28,457 nt of DNA, from IMG/VR virus record IMGVR_UViG_3300042314_001860, positions 1-28,457 of that record. One strand, given 5' to 3'. Under the pieces are notes generated by a model. That model ran no database searches. It was not told where the DNA came from and saw only the letters and a list, made by a program, of their open reading frames with translations. Positions 16,497-21,659 of this stretch are shown here, piece after piece; the stretch's first letter is position 1; every line of letters starts with the position of its first letter. Source of the stretch: a virus. A program made the position numbers and the translations under genes.

Positions 16497-16553
16497 GGGT
16501 TTGGTGATTGATTTTTTAAATCGGGCTGATTAATAAATACAATGATAGAAGCC

Positions 16554-16581
16554 TTGCCAAGATCAAAACCCGTGATATAAT
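16554..16581 (+). promoter_or_regulatory. Plus-strand promoter with leaderless start
   Basis: TTGCCA (16554-16559), 16-nt spacer ending in TGA, TATAAT (16576-16581). The same string TATAATAAACCCATG also occurs at 15389. The ATG at 16588 is 6 nt after the -10. Confidence 0.75.
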
Positions 16582-16587
16582 AAACCC

Positions 16588-16728
16588 ATGAACACAAACA
16601 CTCAAACCCCAAAACCACTGGTTCAAGATCGCAAGACTGGCGAGTATTACAACCCAGAAGAAAAGATGCAAGAATTAATGCAAAAGAACTGGTTTGTTGA
16701 ATTGCTCAAACGCATGAAAGACCGTTAA
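16588..16728 (+). CDS. 46-residue unknown protein, predicted leaderless
   Basis: MNTNTQTPKPLVQDRKTGEY..., then an acidic-basic helix (EEKMQELMQKNWFVELLKRM). It is hydrophilic and mixed in charge, with no recognised family. It starts 6 nt after TATAAT, so the transcript probably begins at the ATG. The next gene starts 2 nt after its stop, and its first five residues (MNTNT) are the same as in this gene. Likely a real cassette of three small genes. Confidence 0.6.
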   Translation: MNTNTQTPKPLVQDRKTGEYYNPEEKMQELMQKNWFVELLKRMKDR

Positions 16729-16729
16729 C

Positions 16730-16861
16730 ATGAACACAAATACTTATATTGTCCACAATTTGTCCGGCATATATTATGATATGCTTATGAATACATGCCC
16801 GAGTTGGGTTTGGACAGATCAAGAATTTGAAGATTATTTTGCAATGATGACTGGATGCTGA
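16730..16861 (+). CDS. 43-residue unknown protein
   Basis: MNTNTYIVHNLSGIYYDMLM... and an acidic end (TDQEFEDYFAMMTGC). The first five residues, and 15 of the first 15-16 bases, match the preceding gene start, suggesting a shared or duplicated initiation region. The spacing to the neighbours is 2 nt on each side. No family is recognised. Translation probably depends on reinitiation after the upstream gene. Confidence 0.55.
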   Translation: MNTNTYIVHNLSGIYYDMLMNTCPSWVWTDQEFEDYFAMMTGC

Positions 16862-16863
16862 AA

Positions 16864-17034
16864 ATGATTACTATCAAACCACAATATGAGTTAACTCGCA
16901 AAATGTGTGAATTGGTGGAATATTTTAATAAACTTGAAAAAGAATTAGAATATCCAAATTGCGAAGGTGAGGCGGATAAAAAACGAATACTTTTGTGTGC
17001 GGAACGTCAATTGATAATGGAAGGTAAATTGTAA
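16864..17034 (+). CDS. 56-residue coiled-coil-like protein
   Basis: MITIKPQYELTRKMCELVEYF..., with a heptad-like helix (ELVEYFNKLEKELEY), a charged linker and KKRILLCAERQLIMEG. Likely a small helical protein that forms dimers; no named family. The last gene of its cassette; the covarying hairpin A3 begins 10 nt after the stop. Confidence 0.55.
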   Translation: MITIKPQYELTRKMCELVEYFNKLEKELEYPNCEGEADKKRILLCAERQLIMEGKL

Positions 17035-17043
17035 CGCTTTGGT

Positions 17044-17075
17044 TTGCAAACAAAAATGAGTACTTTTGTTTGCAA
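17044..17075 (+). repeat. Covarying intergenic hairpin, copy A3
   Basis: TTGCAAACAAAA (17044-17055), loop ATGAGTAC, TTTTGTTTGCAA (17064-17075): 12-bp perfect dyad, 10 nt after a stop codon. Confidence 0.8.
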
Positions 17076-17087
17076 GTTGGCGCCAAT

Positions 17088-17117
17088 ATTATACCACATA
17101 ATATTGGGGCGTGTCAA
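17088..17117 (-). promoter_or_regulatory. Repeated minus-strand promoter B3
   Basis: Minus strand TTGACA (17112-17117), 18-nt spacer ending in TGG, TATAAT (17088-17093). A dyad, CCAATATTAT / ATAATATTGG, spans spacer and -10, so a repressor could cover the promoter. Confidence 0.82.
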
Positions 17118-17147
17118 GCACTTTCCCCAAAAAACAACGAAAACAAT

Positions 17148-17173
17148 TGTAACAGTCCAAGCCAATTGTTACA
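17148..17173 (+). promoter_or_regulatory. TGTAACA inverted operator-like repeat (C3)
   Basis: TGTAACA (17148-17154) and TGTTACA (17167-17173), facing each other, followed by CTTTATTTTGT. The same arrangement and downstream string recur at 18047-18072. Confidence 0.65.
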
Positions 17174-17203
17174 CTTTATTTTGTCCCAATAACAAAAAAA
17201 GCC

Positions 17204-17231
17204 TAGACAACCCCTAAAACCATGATATACT
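17204..17231 (+). promoter_or_regulatory. Plus-strand promoter of the HAD phosphatase gene
   Basis: TAGACA (17204-17209), 16-nt spacer ending in TGA, TATACT (17226-17231), 30 nt before the ATG with AAGGA binding site. Confidence 0.65.
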
Positions 17232-17261
17232 TGACACATCAACAACGCACAAGGATGCAAA

Positions 17262-17738
17262 ATGGCAAAGATTACTAAAGTTAGCATTTACGATATGGAT
17301 GGTACTATTGTTTGCAGTTTGCACAGGTATAGAACTATTGTTGACGATAATGGCGAACGTATTGATTTGGATTATTGGAGACAAAATGAATATCGCGCAA
17401 TGGATGATTCATTATTGCCATTAGCATCCCAATATCGCAAAGATTTGCAAGACGATAATACTTTTGTGATTATTGCCACTGCGCGAGTTTTGCATGATGC
17501 CGATAATGAGTTTATTAAAACTGTTTTAGGTGAACCCGATTATATTATCTCACGTTGTGATGGTGATACTACTTCAGGCGGTAAACTCAAAATCGCTGGT
17601 TTGGCTAAATTCTTTAATTTAAAGAATTTCAAAGATGCCGAATTTACATTTTATGAAGATAATACCACTTATTTAAAAGCGGTTTGTGATCGCTTTAATA
17701 TTCGCGGGGTTTATGTTCCAAGCAAACAAGGTCACTAA
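17262..17738 (+). CDS. HAD-superfamily phosphatase (nucleotidase / polynucleotide 3'-phosphatase-like)
   Basis: 158 residues. D11-M-D13-G-T is the HAD catalytic motif (nucleophile D11, acid-base D13), FVIIATAR with T73 is motif II, K108 or K110 in GGKLKIAG is the motif III lysine, and FYEDN (E132-D133) is motif IV. All four motifs are present, so the enzyme is probably active. Phage HAD enzymes of this size act as 5'(3')-nucleotidases or as the phosphatase half of T4-type polynucleotide kinase, healing RNA or DNA ends; the substrate cannot be read from sequence. No kinase P-loop is fused. It is a single-gene cassette with an AAGGA binding site, followed by a GAAA-loop hairpin. Confidence 0.85.
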   Translation: MAKITKVSIYDMDGTIVCSLHRYRTIVDDNGERIDLDYWRQNEYRAMDDSLLPLASQYRKDLQDDNTFVIIATARVLHDADNEFIKTVLGEPDYIISRCDGDTTSGGKLKIAGLAKFFNLKNFKDAEFTFYEDNTTYLKAVCDRFNIRGVYVPSKQGH

Positions 17739-17741
17739 AAT

Positions 17742-17763
17742 ATAATGGGCGAAAGCCCATTAT
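17742..17763 (+). terminator. GAAA-tetraloop hairpin after the phosphatase gene
   Basis: ATAATGGGC-GAAA-GCCCATTAT, a 9-bp stem with a GNRA loop just after the stop. There is no real T-tract, so it may be a transcript-end stabiliser rather than a strong terminator. A near twin occurs at 20681-20704. Confidence 0.6.
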
Positions 17764-17781
17764 TTCAATTGGAGAATTAAA

Positions 17782-17934
17782 ATGTTTAAAGCATTTGCAA
17801 GATTAATCAAACACTTTGTTTATAATCGCCCGGATAAAATATTGATTACATTAATGTTGCCGGTTCTTATGATTATTACTTTTAATTATCGTGATAATCT
17901 GCGAGAATATAAGGCATTCATTTTTGACAGGTAA
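17782..17934 (+). CDS. Small single-span membrane protein
   Basis: 50 residues. A basic amphipathic start (MFKAFARLIKHFVYNRPDK) leads into one hydrophobic span, ILITLMLPVLMIITFNY (about residues 20-36), and a charged tail. A GGAG binding site lies 8 nt upstream. Topology with the basic N-terminus inside is likely. No family is recognised. The covarying hairpin A4 starts 11 nt after its stop. Confidence 0.6.
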   Translation: MFKAFARLIKHFVYNRPDKILITLMLPVLMIITFNYRDNLREYKAFIFDR

Positions 17935-17944
17935 CACTTTTGTT

Positions 17945-17974
17945 TGCAAACCAAAATGAATACTTTGGTTTGCA
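17945..17974 (+). repeat. Covarying intergenic hairpin, copy A4
   Basis: TGCAAACCAAA (17945-17955), loop ATGAATAC, TTTGGTTTGCA (17964-17974): 11-bp perfect dyad, stem like A2, loop like A3. Confidence 0.75.
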
Positions 17975-17986
17975 GTTTGCGCCAAA

Positions 17987-18016
17987 ATTATACCACATAA
18001 TTTTGGCCCCTGTCAA
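17987..18016 (-). promoter_or_regulatory. Repeated minus-strand promoter B4
   Basis: Minus strand TTGACA (18011-18016), 18-nt spacer ending in TGG, TATAAT (17987-17992), with the 11-bp dyad GCCAAAATTAT / ATAATTTTGGC across it. Confidence 0.82.
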
Positions 18017-18046
18017 GGGGTTTTGCAAAAAAACAACATAAATAAT

Positions 18047-18072
18047 TGTAACAGCGTGGCGCAACTGTTACA
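18047..18072 (+). promoter_or_regulatory. TGTAACAG / CTGTTACA operator-like dyad (C4)
   Basis: TGTAACAG (18047-18054) and CTGTTACA (18065-18072), an 8-bp inverted repeat upstream of the SprT-like gene promoter, followed by CTTTATTTTGT as at C3. Confidence 0.65.
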
Positions 18073-18115
18073 CTTTATTTTGTGGGGTCTGCGAAAAAAT
18101 CGGGTTTTATTGGGG

Positions 18116-18121
18116 TATAAT
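18116..18121 (+). promoter_or_regulatory. -10 element with leaderless start (18128)
   Basis: GGGTATAAT with no clear -35. The ATG at 18128 is again 6 nt downstream, the third instance of this spacing. Confidence 0.6.
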
Positions 18122-18127
18122 TTCAGC

Positions 18128-18511
18128 ATGGACAAAAAATCACTTTCAACCCTCATACAGCGTGAGACTGTAATGATTTGGGATTCACTTTGTGAATTAT
18201 ATACACCTTTGGTTCACTACAATGAGCCAAAGATAGAACTTAACCCTTACTTGTGGCGTTGCGCTGGCAAATGTTTTCAAACTGAAAACCGCATACATTT
18301 GGGTTACAAATTTTTCAAAGCTAAACCAGAATACTTCAATACAATGATTGACGTTATTTTGCCGCATGAAATTATTCATCAAGCCGATTACAATCTTTTT
18401 GGCGAATCCGAAAAAATTTGCGGGCATGGCGAAAATTGGCAAAAAATCATGTTAGAATATGGTTTACCTGCAAATCCTTTTCACAAAATGGCGATTACAA
18501 AAAATGCTTAA
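18128..18511 (+). CDS. SprT-like zinc metalloprotease
   Basis: 127 residues from the ATG at 18128. H80-E-I-I-H84 is the HExxH zinc and catalytic motif, and H100 in CGHGENWQKIM is the third zinc ligand; the spacing and the W-x-x-x-M pattern are typical of SprT/SPRTN-like peptidases. A longer in-frame reading begins at 18023, but the -10 at 18116 with N6 before this ATG favours 18128. No C-terminal zinc ribbon follows, so it is a minimal catalytic domain compared with SprT of about 165 residues. SprT-like proteins can cleave DNA-protein crosslinks; the phage role is unknown. It overlaps the next gene by 8 nt. Confidence 0.85.
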   Translation: MDKKSLSTLIQRETVMIWDSLCELYTPLVHYNEPKIELNPYLWRCAGKCFQTENRIHLGYKFFKAKPEYFNTMIDVILPHEIIHQADYNLFGESEKICGHGENWQKIMLEYGLPANPFHKMAITKNA

Positions 18512-18719
18512 TATTCTCAGTTGGTTTGGTACTTTGGTTTCAATTTTGGGTTCGTTTGCAGTTGCAAGCGCAATGTTTAAATTGGGGTACGTTTTGTTTA
18601 CTTTTGGTTCACTGGCTTGGTTGATTGTGGCTTTTGTTCGCCGCGATCGTTCGCTTGGTGTACTAAATGGTACATTTTTCTTGGCAAACTTGTTGGGAAT
18701 TTACAACAACTTTTTTTAA
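18504..18719 (+). CDS. Small two- or three-span membrane protein
   Basis: 71 residues, overlapping the SprT-like gene by 8 nt, so translation is coupled and there is no Shine-Dalgarno. Hydrophobic spans lie at about residues 4-24 (ILSWFGTLVSILGSFAVASA), 27-43 (LGYVLFTFGSLAWLIVA) and 54-68, separated by the basic FVRRDRS loop. The GSFAVAS...LFTFGSLAWLIV pattern resembles small phage membrane proteins of unknown function. A transport or inner-membrane modulating role is only a guess. The following promoter starts within 10 nt of its stop. Confidence 0.7.
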   Translation: MLNILSWFGTLVSILGSFAVASAMFKLGYVLFTFGSLAWLIVAFVRRDRSLGVLNGTFFLANLLGIYNNFF

Positions 18720-18724
18720 AGTTT

Positions 18725-18754
18725 TTGTAAATTTTCGCAAAATCGTGTTATAAT
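18725..18754 (+). promoter_or_regulatory. Promoter of the exonuclease gene
   Basis: TTGTAA (18725-18730), 18-nt spacer, TATAAT (18749-18754) preceded by GTGT. Leader of about 20 nt with AAAG before the ATG. Confidence 0.7.
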
Positions 18755-18779
18755 CTAGGCTTACCAACTGAAAGCAATC

Positions 18780-19478
18780 ATGGCAAAAAAGCAATACTTT
18801 TGTATCTTGGACACTGAAACCACAATGGCCGATACAGTCGCAGATTTTGCGATGATTATCGTTGACCGTGAGGGCAAAATTTATAATCAATGCGCTGTTT
18901 TAGTTAATGGGCATTATGGTAATTTTGAATTGTTTCACGATAAAGCCGCAAATGACATTTGGGGTTATGCGGGTTTAGAAAAACGTAAATCCAATTATGC
19001 TATTATGTTAGATAATGGCACTAGAATGGTGGCTTCAGTTAATGCCATTAATAAATGGATTAATCAAGCCATTGGCAAATATAACCCTACATTAACCGCG
19101 TATAATCTGGCTTTTGACAAATCAAAATGCCTTAATACTGGAATTGATTTGTCTGGTTTTTCATCCGAGTTTTGTTTGTGGTCTGCTTCAGTTGGTAATA
19201 TTTGCAATAAAAAAGATTATCGTCAATTTGCCCTTGATAATCACGCATTTAATAAACCCACCGTTCATGGTAATATGACTTTCCAAACTAATGCGGAGAT
19301 TGTATGCGGTTTTATTAATGGCGAGTTTGTAAAAGAGCCGCATACTGCCCTAGAAGATGCCCGTGATTTTGAATTGCCGATTTTGAAAGCCATACTCAAA
19401 AAGCGTAATTGGAAAGATAATATCAAGCCTTATAATTGGCGTGATTTTCAAACCAAAAACTGGTTTGTTGCAAAATAA
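18780..19478 (+). CDS. DEDDh 3'-5' exonuclease (DnaQ-like)
   Basis: 232 residues. D11-T-E13 in ILDTETT is Exo I, D113 in AYNLAFDKSKC is Exo II, and H188 with D193 in HTALEDARDFELPIL is Exo III, so the full DEDDh set is present. The enzyme should remove 3' nucleotides from DNA or RNA with two metal ions. Phages encode such proteins for proofreading, recombination or host nucleic acid turnover; no polymerase is visible in this window, so the partner is unknown. It has its own promoter and is followed 4 nt after its stop by a hairpin. Length exceeds the bare domain (about 180) by a C-terminal KRNWKDNIKPYNWRD tail. Confidence 0.88.
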   Translation: MAKKQYFCILDTETTMADTVADFAMIIVDREGKIYNQCAVLVNGHYGNFELFHDKAANDIWGYAGLEKRKSNYAIMLDNGTRMVASVNAINKWINQAIGKYNPTLTAYNLAFDKSKCLNTGIDLSGFSSEFCLWSASVGNICNKKDYRQFALDNHAFNKPTVHGNMTFQTNAEIVCGFINGEFVKEPHTALEDARDFELPILKAILKKRNWKDNIKPYNWRDFQTKNWFVAK

Positions 19479-19481
19479 ATA

Positions 19482-19508
19482 AATATCGGGGCTAATAACC
19501 CCGATATT
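19482..19508 (+). terminator. Hairpin between the exonuclease and the next cassette
   Basis: AATATCGGGG (19482-19491), loop CTAATAA, CCCCGATATT (19499-19508): a perfect 10-bp stem 4 nt after the stop. No T-tract follows, so termination efficiency is uncertain. Confidence 0.6.
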
Positions 19509-19514
19509 AATCAA

Positions 19515-19631
19515 ATGAAAACATTTTGGATAATCGCACTAGTTTTGCACTTTTCAGAAGATAAACGGTTAGATTCTAGATATGATACTAACCCTTTTCA
19601 AATTCAAACTATCACGGAGATAATCAAATGA
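19515..19631 (+). CDS. 38-residue small protein
   Basis: MKTFWIIALVLHFSEDKRLD..., with a short hydrophobic start resembling a signal or membrane anchor and a polar tail. The stop overlaps the ATG of the PQ-loop gene (ATGA), which supports translational coupling. No family is recognised. There is no obvious Shine-Dalgarno upstream. Confidence 0.5.
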   Translation: MKTFWIIALVLHFSEDKRLDSRYDTNPFQIQTITEIIK

Positions 19632-19879
19632 TGGAATATATTGGCTGGATTGGTTCTATATTATTGGCATTTTGTGGATTACCACAAGCAATAGAATCTT
19701 ATAAAACCAAAAACTCGGATGGATTAACTTGGAGTTTTTTGATTATGTGGGGCGTTGGTGAGATATTCACTATTATTTATATTATCCCTAAATGGCATTG
19801 GCCCCTGATATTTAATTATACTGCCAACATTATATTTATCGGGATTATCTTATATTATAAGATTAAACCAAAAAGATAA
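19628..19879 (+). CDS. PQ-loop / SemiSWEET-like membrane protein
   Basis: 83 residues with three likely spans. The first (YIGWIGSILLAFCGLPQAIESYKTKNSDG) holds the PQ motif at residues 18-19 with the downstream S-x-G-x-T-W pattern typical of PQ-loop repeats; the others are FLIMWGVGEIFTIIYIIP and LIFNYTANIIFIGIILYY. SemiSWEETs have one three-helix bundle of about 85-100 residues and work as dimers to move sugars, and this length matches. What a phage copy would transport is unknown. It overlaps the upstream small gene by ATGA and is followed by an intrinsic terminator. Confidence 0.8.
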   Translation: MMEYIGWIGSILLAFCGLPQAIESYKTKNSDGLTWSFLIMWGVGEIFTIIYIIPKWHWPLIFNYTANIIFIGIILYYKIKPKR

Positions 19880-19880
19880 T

Positions 19881-19905
19881 AAAAAGCCCCAGGACGGGGC
19901 TTTTT
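19881..19905 (+). terminator. Intrinsic terminator after the PQ-loop gene
   Basis: AAAAAGCCCC (19881-19890), 5-nt loop, GGGGCTTTTT (19896-19905), T-run included. Confidence 0.92.
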
Positions 19906-19908
19906 GCA

Positions 19909-19958
19909 TTTGAAAACAAAAGTTTTACATTTTGAAAATGAATACTTTTGTTTTCAAA
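19909..19958 (+). repeat. Covarying intergenic hairpin, copy A5
   Basis: TTTGAAAACAAAAG (19909-19922) pairs with CTTTTGTTTTCAAA (19945-19958), 14 bp. Relative to A3 a C-G pair has become A-T on both arms, a compensatory change. The loop is longer than in other copies. Confidence 0.72.
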
Positions 19959-19969
19959 ACGGCGCCAAA

Positions 19970-19999
19970 ATTATAGCATATGATTTTGGCCCGTGTCAA
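19970..19999 (-). promoter_or_regulatory. Repeated minus-strand promoter B5
   Basis: Minus strand TTGACA (19994-19999), 18-nt spacer ending in TGC, TATAAT (19970-19975); dyad GCCAAAAT / ATTTTGGC retained. It belongs to the 440-bp gap 19906-20346, which otherwise holds the repeats and promoters listed here and no gene I can support. Confidence 0.8.
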
Positions 20000-20144
20000 C
20001 ATTTATTTATAACATATTTTTTGTAGGGGATTAAAAAACAACACAATTTTATGGTATAATAAATTGTGGGCGCGCCAAAAATTTTTGTGTACTTTTGTTT
20101 GCGGCGATTTCTGTGAACCAAAGTACTACAGGGCGTGCGCCAAA

Positions 20145-20173
20145 ATTATACCACACCTATAAAAAGTTGTCAA
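20145..20173 (-). promoter_or_regulatory. Repeated minus-strand promoter B6
   Basis: Minus strand TTGACA (20168-20173), 17-nt spacer ending in TGG, TATAAT (20145-20150). A degenerate A module with TACTTTTGTTTGC (20090-20102) lies beside it. Only this copy has a 17-nt spacer. Confidence 0.75.
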
Positions 20174-20208
20174 TAGGGGTTTATCCCTATGTTGTATTTT
20201 TGCACACC

Positions 20209-20326
20209 TGACTTTTTGGGCAAAAACCCGTTATAATAGAATCTTAGCAGGCAGTCAGGAAATCGGAAAAGACCTTACAAAAAATAAGTCTTGCAAGATA
20301 CCAAAAACCTGTTATAATAGAATCTT
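20209..20326 (+). promoter_or_regulatory. Duplicated plus-strand promoters before paralogue 2
   Basis: The 16-mer GTTATAATAGAATCTT occurs at 20230-20245 and 20311-20326, 81 bp apart, each centred on a -10. The second has TTGCAA (20291-20296) with 16-nt spacing to TATAAT (20313-20318); the first has only a weak -35. The pair gives tandem promoters for the gene at 20347. Confidence 0.7.
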
Positions 20327-20346
20327 CAACAGCAAAGGAAATCAAA

Positions 20347-20679
20347 ATGGAAAAGACTACAAAAGCGGTCAACTATACCGCAGAGCAAACCACCAAAATG
20401 GTGGCCGATTATGCCGCAGGTGTAACCGTTGAAGCAATCGCTGAAAGCATGGGCAAAACTGTTCGTTCGGTTGTTGCTAAACTGTCACGTGAAAAAGTCT
20501 ATGTTGCGAAAACTTATGTTTCCAAAACTGGTGAAGCAGTAGTCAAAAAGGACGCACACGCGGATGCAATTGGTGCAATTCTCAAATTGACCGAAGCTGA
20601 AACTGAATCTTTGGTGAAAGCAAATAAAACCGCTTTGGCTAAAATCTTTGAAGCATTGGCAAATTCTAAGCCAATCTGA
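20347..20679 (+). CDS. GcrA-like small DNA-binding protein, paralogue 2
   Basis: 110 residues, closely related to the gene at 15664: VNYTAEQTTKMVADYAAGVTV, then ESMGKTVRSVVAKLSREKVY, and the same YVAKTYVSKTGEAVVKKD segment. The helix-turn-helix and basic tail are almost unchanged; the C-terminal helix differs (LKLTEAETESLVKANKTALAKIF). It should bind DNA, with GcrA-type regulators as the nearest recognised relative. AAAGGA lies before the ATG. Two promoters upstream suggest stronger or differently timed expression than the other copies. A GAAA-loop hairpin and a long inverted repeat follow immediately. Recent duplication with 15664 is likely. Confidence 0.75.
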   Translation: MEKTTKAVNYTAEQTTKMVADYAAGVTVEAIAESMGKTVRSVVAKLSREKVYVAKTYVSKTGEAVVKKDAHADAIGAILKLTEAETESLVKANKTALAKIFEALANSKPI

Positions 20680-20680
20680 T

Positions 20681-20704
20681 ATAATAGGGCGAAAGCCCTA
20701 TTAT
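20681..20704 (+). terminator. GAAA-tetraloop hairpin after paralogue 2
   Basis: ATAATAGGGC-GAAA-GCCCTATTAT, 10-bp stem. Its right arm is also the left arm of the 19-bp inverted repeat starting at 20697, so two folds compete. Confidence 0.65.
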
Positions 20705-20843
20705 AAGATACTTTGACTAGGCATGGGTTTTATTAATGCTTATTTGAACAGTTACGCTTGTTACCACCCGTGCACGGGTTTTGAAGGGTAACCCGACTAA
20801 TTAAAATAAAATTTAATAAATTTGCAAAGTATCTTATAATAGG
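20697..20843 (+). ncRNA. 147-nt region closed by a 19-bp inverted repeat (structured RNA or switch)
   Basis: CCTATTATAAGATACTTTG (20697-20715) is perfectly complementary to 20825-20843. Inside, GTTACC (20760-20765) pairs with GGTAAC (20787-20792) around a CCCG-TGCA-CGGG hairpin (20767-20778), and CGGGTT/AACCCG is an alternative. The outer left arm also pairs upstream with the 20681 hairpin, a mutually exclusive fold. The right arm contains a TATAAT (20836-20841 region) before the next gene. Either a structured leader or riboregulator, or a DNA palindrome; no known riboswitch class is recognised. Confidence 0.55.
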
Positions 20844-20863
20844 ATTTTTAAAAGGAAATTAAA

Positions 20864-21049
20864 ATGGCTCAAATTTTTGGCGCATTATTCGGAACATATT
20901 TTCTGGTTTATCCGGTTATTTATTTTGTTTATAATTGGTTTATTCAAGAAATCGGTTATGCACAATATCAAATTCCGGGTTTTTGGGTTGGCATGGCGGG
21001 TTACTTGCTTTTTAATATTGTTAAAAATTCGATTTTTCGGAGAAAATAA
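20864..21049 (+). CDS. Small membrane protein
   Basis: 61 residues with two hydrophobic spans, about residues 3-25 (QIFGALFGTYFLVYPVIYFV) and 38-54 (GFWVGMAGYLLFNIV), and a basic end (KNSIFRRK). AAAAGGAAA lies 9 nt before the ATG. It directly follows the long inverted repeat, which may control it. The next gene starts 1 nt after its stop. No family is recognised. Confidence 0.65.
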   Translation: MAQIFGALFGTYFLVYPVIYFVYNWFIQEIGYAQYQIPGFWVGMAGYLLFNIVKNSIFRRK

Positions 21050-21050
21050 A

Positions 21051-21302
21051 ATGCTTTTTAATTTGCCAAGTTTTGCGGATAAACCCGTGATTATGACATT
21101 TGAACAATTGGGAATTAATTCCCAAGATTATAATGGCATGAGTTTTGCTAAAATCAGGCCAGAATATATTAATATTGCGGCTGATTATTTGCTGGAAGTT
21201 ACTGGTGATTATGATTATGAGTTATTCGCGCATTATGAATGGGAAATTGATTATGTCCAGCGATTAATTAAAATCCCCAGATCTGCATTTGTTCCTGATT
21301 AA
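21051..21302 (+). CDS. 83-residue acidic protein, unknown
   Basis: Starts MLFNLPSFADKPVIMTFEQL, then YNGMSFAKIRPEYINIAADYL, and a Tyr/Asp/Glu-rich end (EVTGDYDYELFAHYEWEIDYV). Strongly acidic and aromatic, without a named family. The ATG at 21051 has GGAG 10 nt upstream; a longer in-frame reading (from 20877) overlaps the membrane gene and lacks a binding site, so it is not used. An intrinsic terminator follows 5 nt after the stop. DNA-mimic inhibitors are often this acidic, but that is only a possibility. Confidence 0.6.
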   Translation: MLFNLPSFADKPVIMTFEQLGINSQDYNGMSFAKIRPEYINIAADYLLEVTGDYDYELFAHYEWEIDYVQRLIKIPRSAFVPD

Positions 21303-21307
21303 TTTTA

Positions 21308-21332
21308 AAAACCTCGAGATAATCGGGGTTTT
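21308..21332 (+). terminator. Intrinsic terminator
   Basis: AAAACCTCGA (21308-21317), loop GATAA, TCGGGGTTTT (21323-21332), one G-T pair, then ATTTTG. Ends the cassette starting at 20864. It begins the 550-bp gap 21303-21852 that holds repeats and the iterons but no gene. Confidence 0.88.
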
Positions 21333-21340
21333 ATTTTGTC

Positions 21341-21455
21341 TGAAAATGAGTACTTTTGTTTGCCATGCCGAAATGAATACTTTTGTTTGCAGTTTGGCGC
21401 CAAAATTATACCACAATTTTGCGGCCCGTGTCAACGACTGTTACAAACTGTTACA
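21341..21455 (+). repeat. Intergenic module copy A7/B7/C7
   Basis: Two direct copies of AAATGARTACTTTTGTTTGC (at about 21343 and 21371) replace the hairpin of other copies. They are followed by the minus promoter B7 and two CTGTTACA sites at 21438 and 21448, 10 bp apart. Direct rather than inverted arms show the element can be rearranged. Confidence 0.65.
21405..21434 (-). promoter_or_regulatory. Repeated minus-strand promoter B7
   Basis: Minus strand TTGACA (21429-21434), 18-nt spacer ending in TGG, TATAAT (21405-21410), facing the preceding gene end. Confidence 0.8.
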
Positions 21456-21538
21456 ATTGGGTGTTGTTTTTGTGCCACCTGGCACGATTCTTGCGCCGAA
21501 ACCGCCCGGTCATAATTATACTGTACCGGATGTTTTGT

Positions 21539-21638
21539 GACTGCGCGGTATAGATGCCGACTGAACAGTCTGGTCACCGACTAGTCGGTATAGATTGCGA
21601 CTAGTCGGTCCAGTTTGTGACTGCGGGGTCACAATTTA
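21539..21638 (+). repeat. Five 20-bp tandem repeats (iteron-like array)
   Basis: Units begin with GACT at 21539, 21559, 21579, 21599 and 21619, exactly 20 bp apart. Units 3 and 4 share GACTAGTCGGT; unit 1 is GACTGCGCGGTATAGAT; unit 2 is GACTGAACAGTC. GACTAGTC and GACTGaaCAGTC are palindromic. Weakly related sequence extends 20-40 bp upstream. Regular two-turn spacing implies protein binding on one DNA face, as in iteron origins or operator arrays. Confidence 0.75.
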
Positions 21639-21640
21639 AC

Positions 21641-21659
21641 CAGCATGGTAATCATGCTG
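21641..21659 (+). repeat. 7-bp inverted repeat beside the array
   Basis: CAGCATG, GTAAT, CATGCTG. It follows the iteron-like array by 2 bp and may be part of the same control region. Confidence 0.55.

Noticed and set aside
21539-21638. CRISPR array
   Set aside because: The 20-bp units are contiguous without spacers and too short; no cas gene is present.
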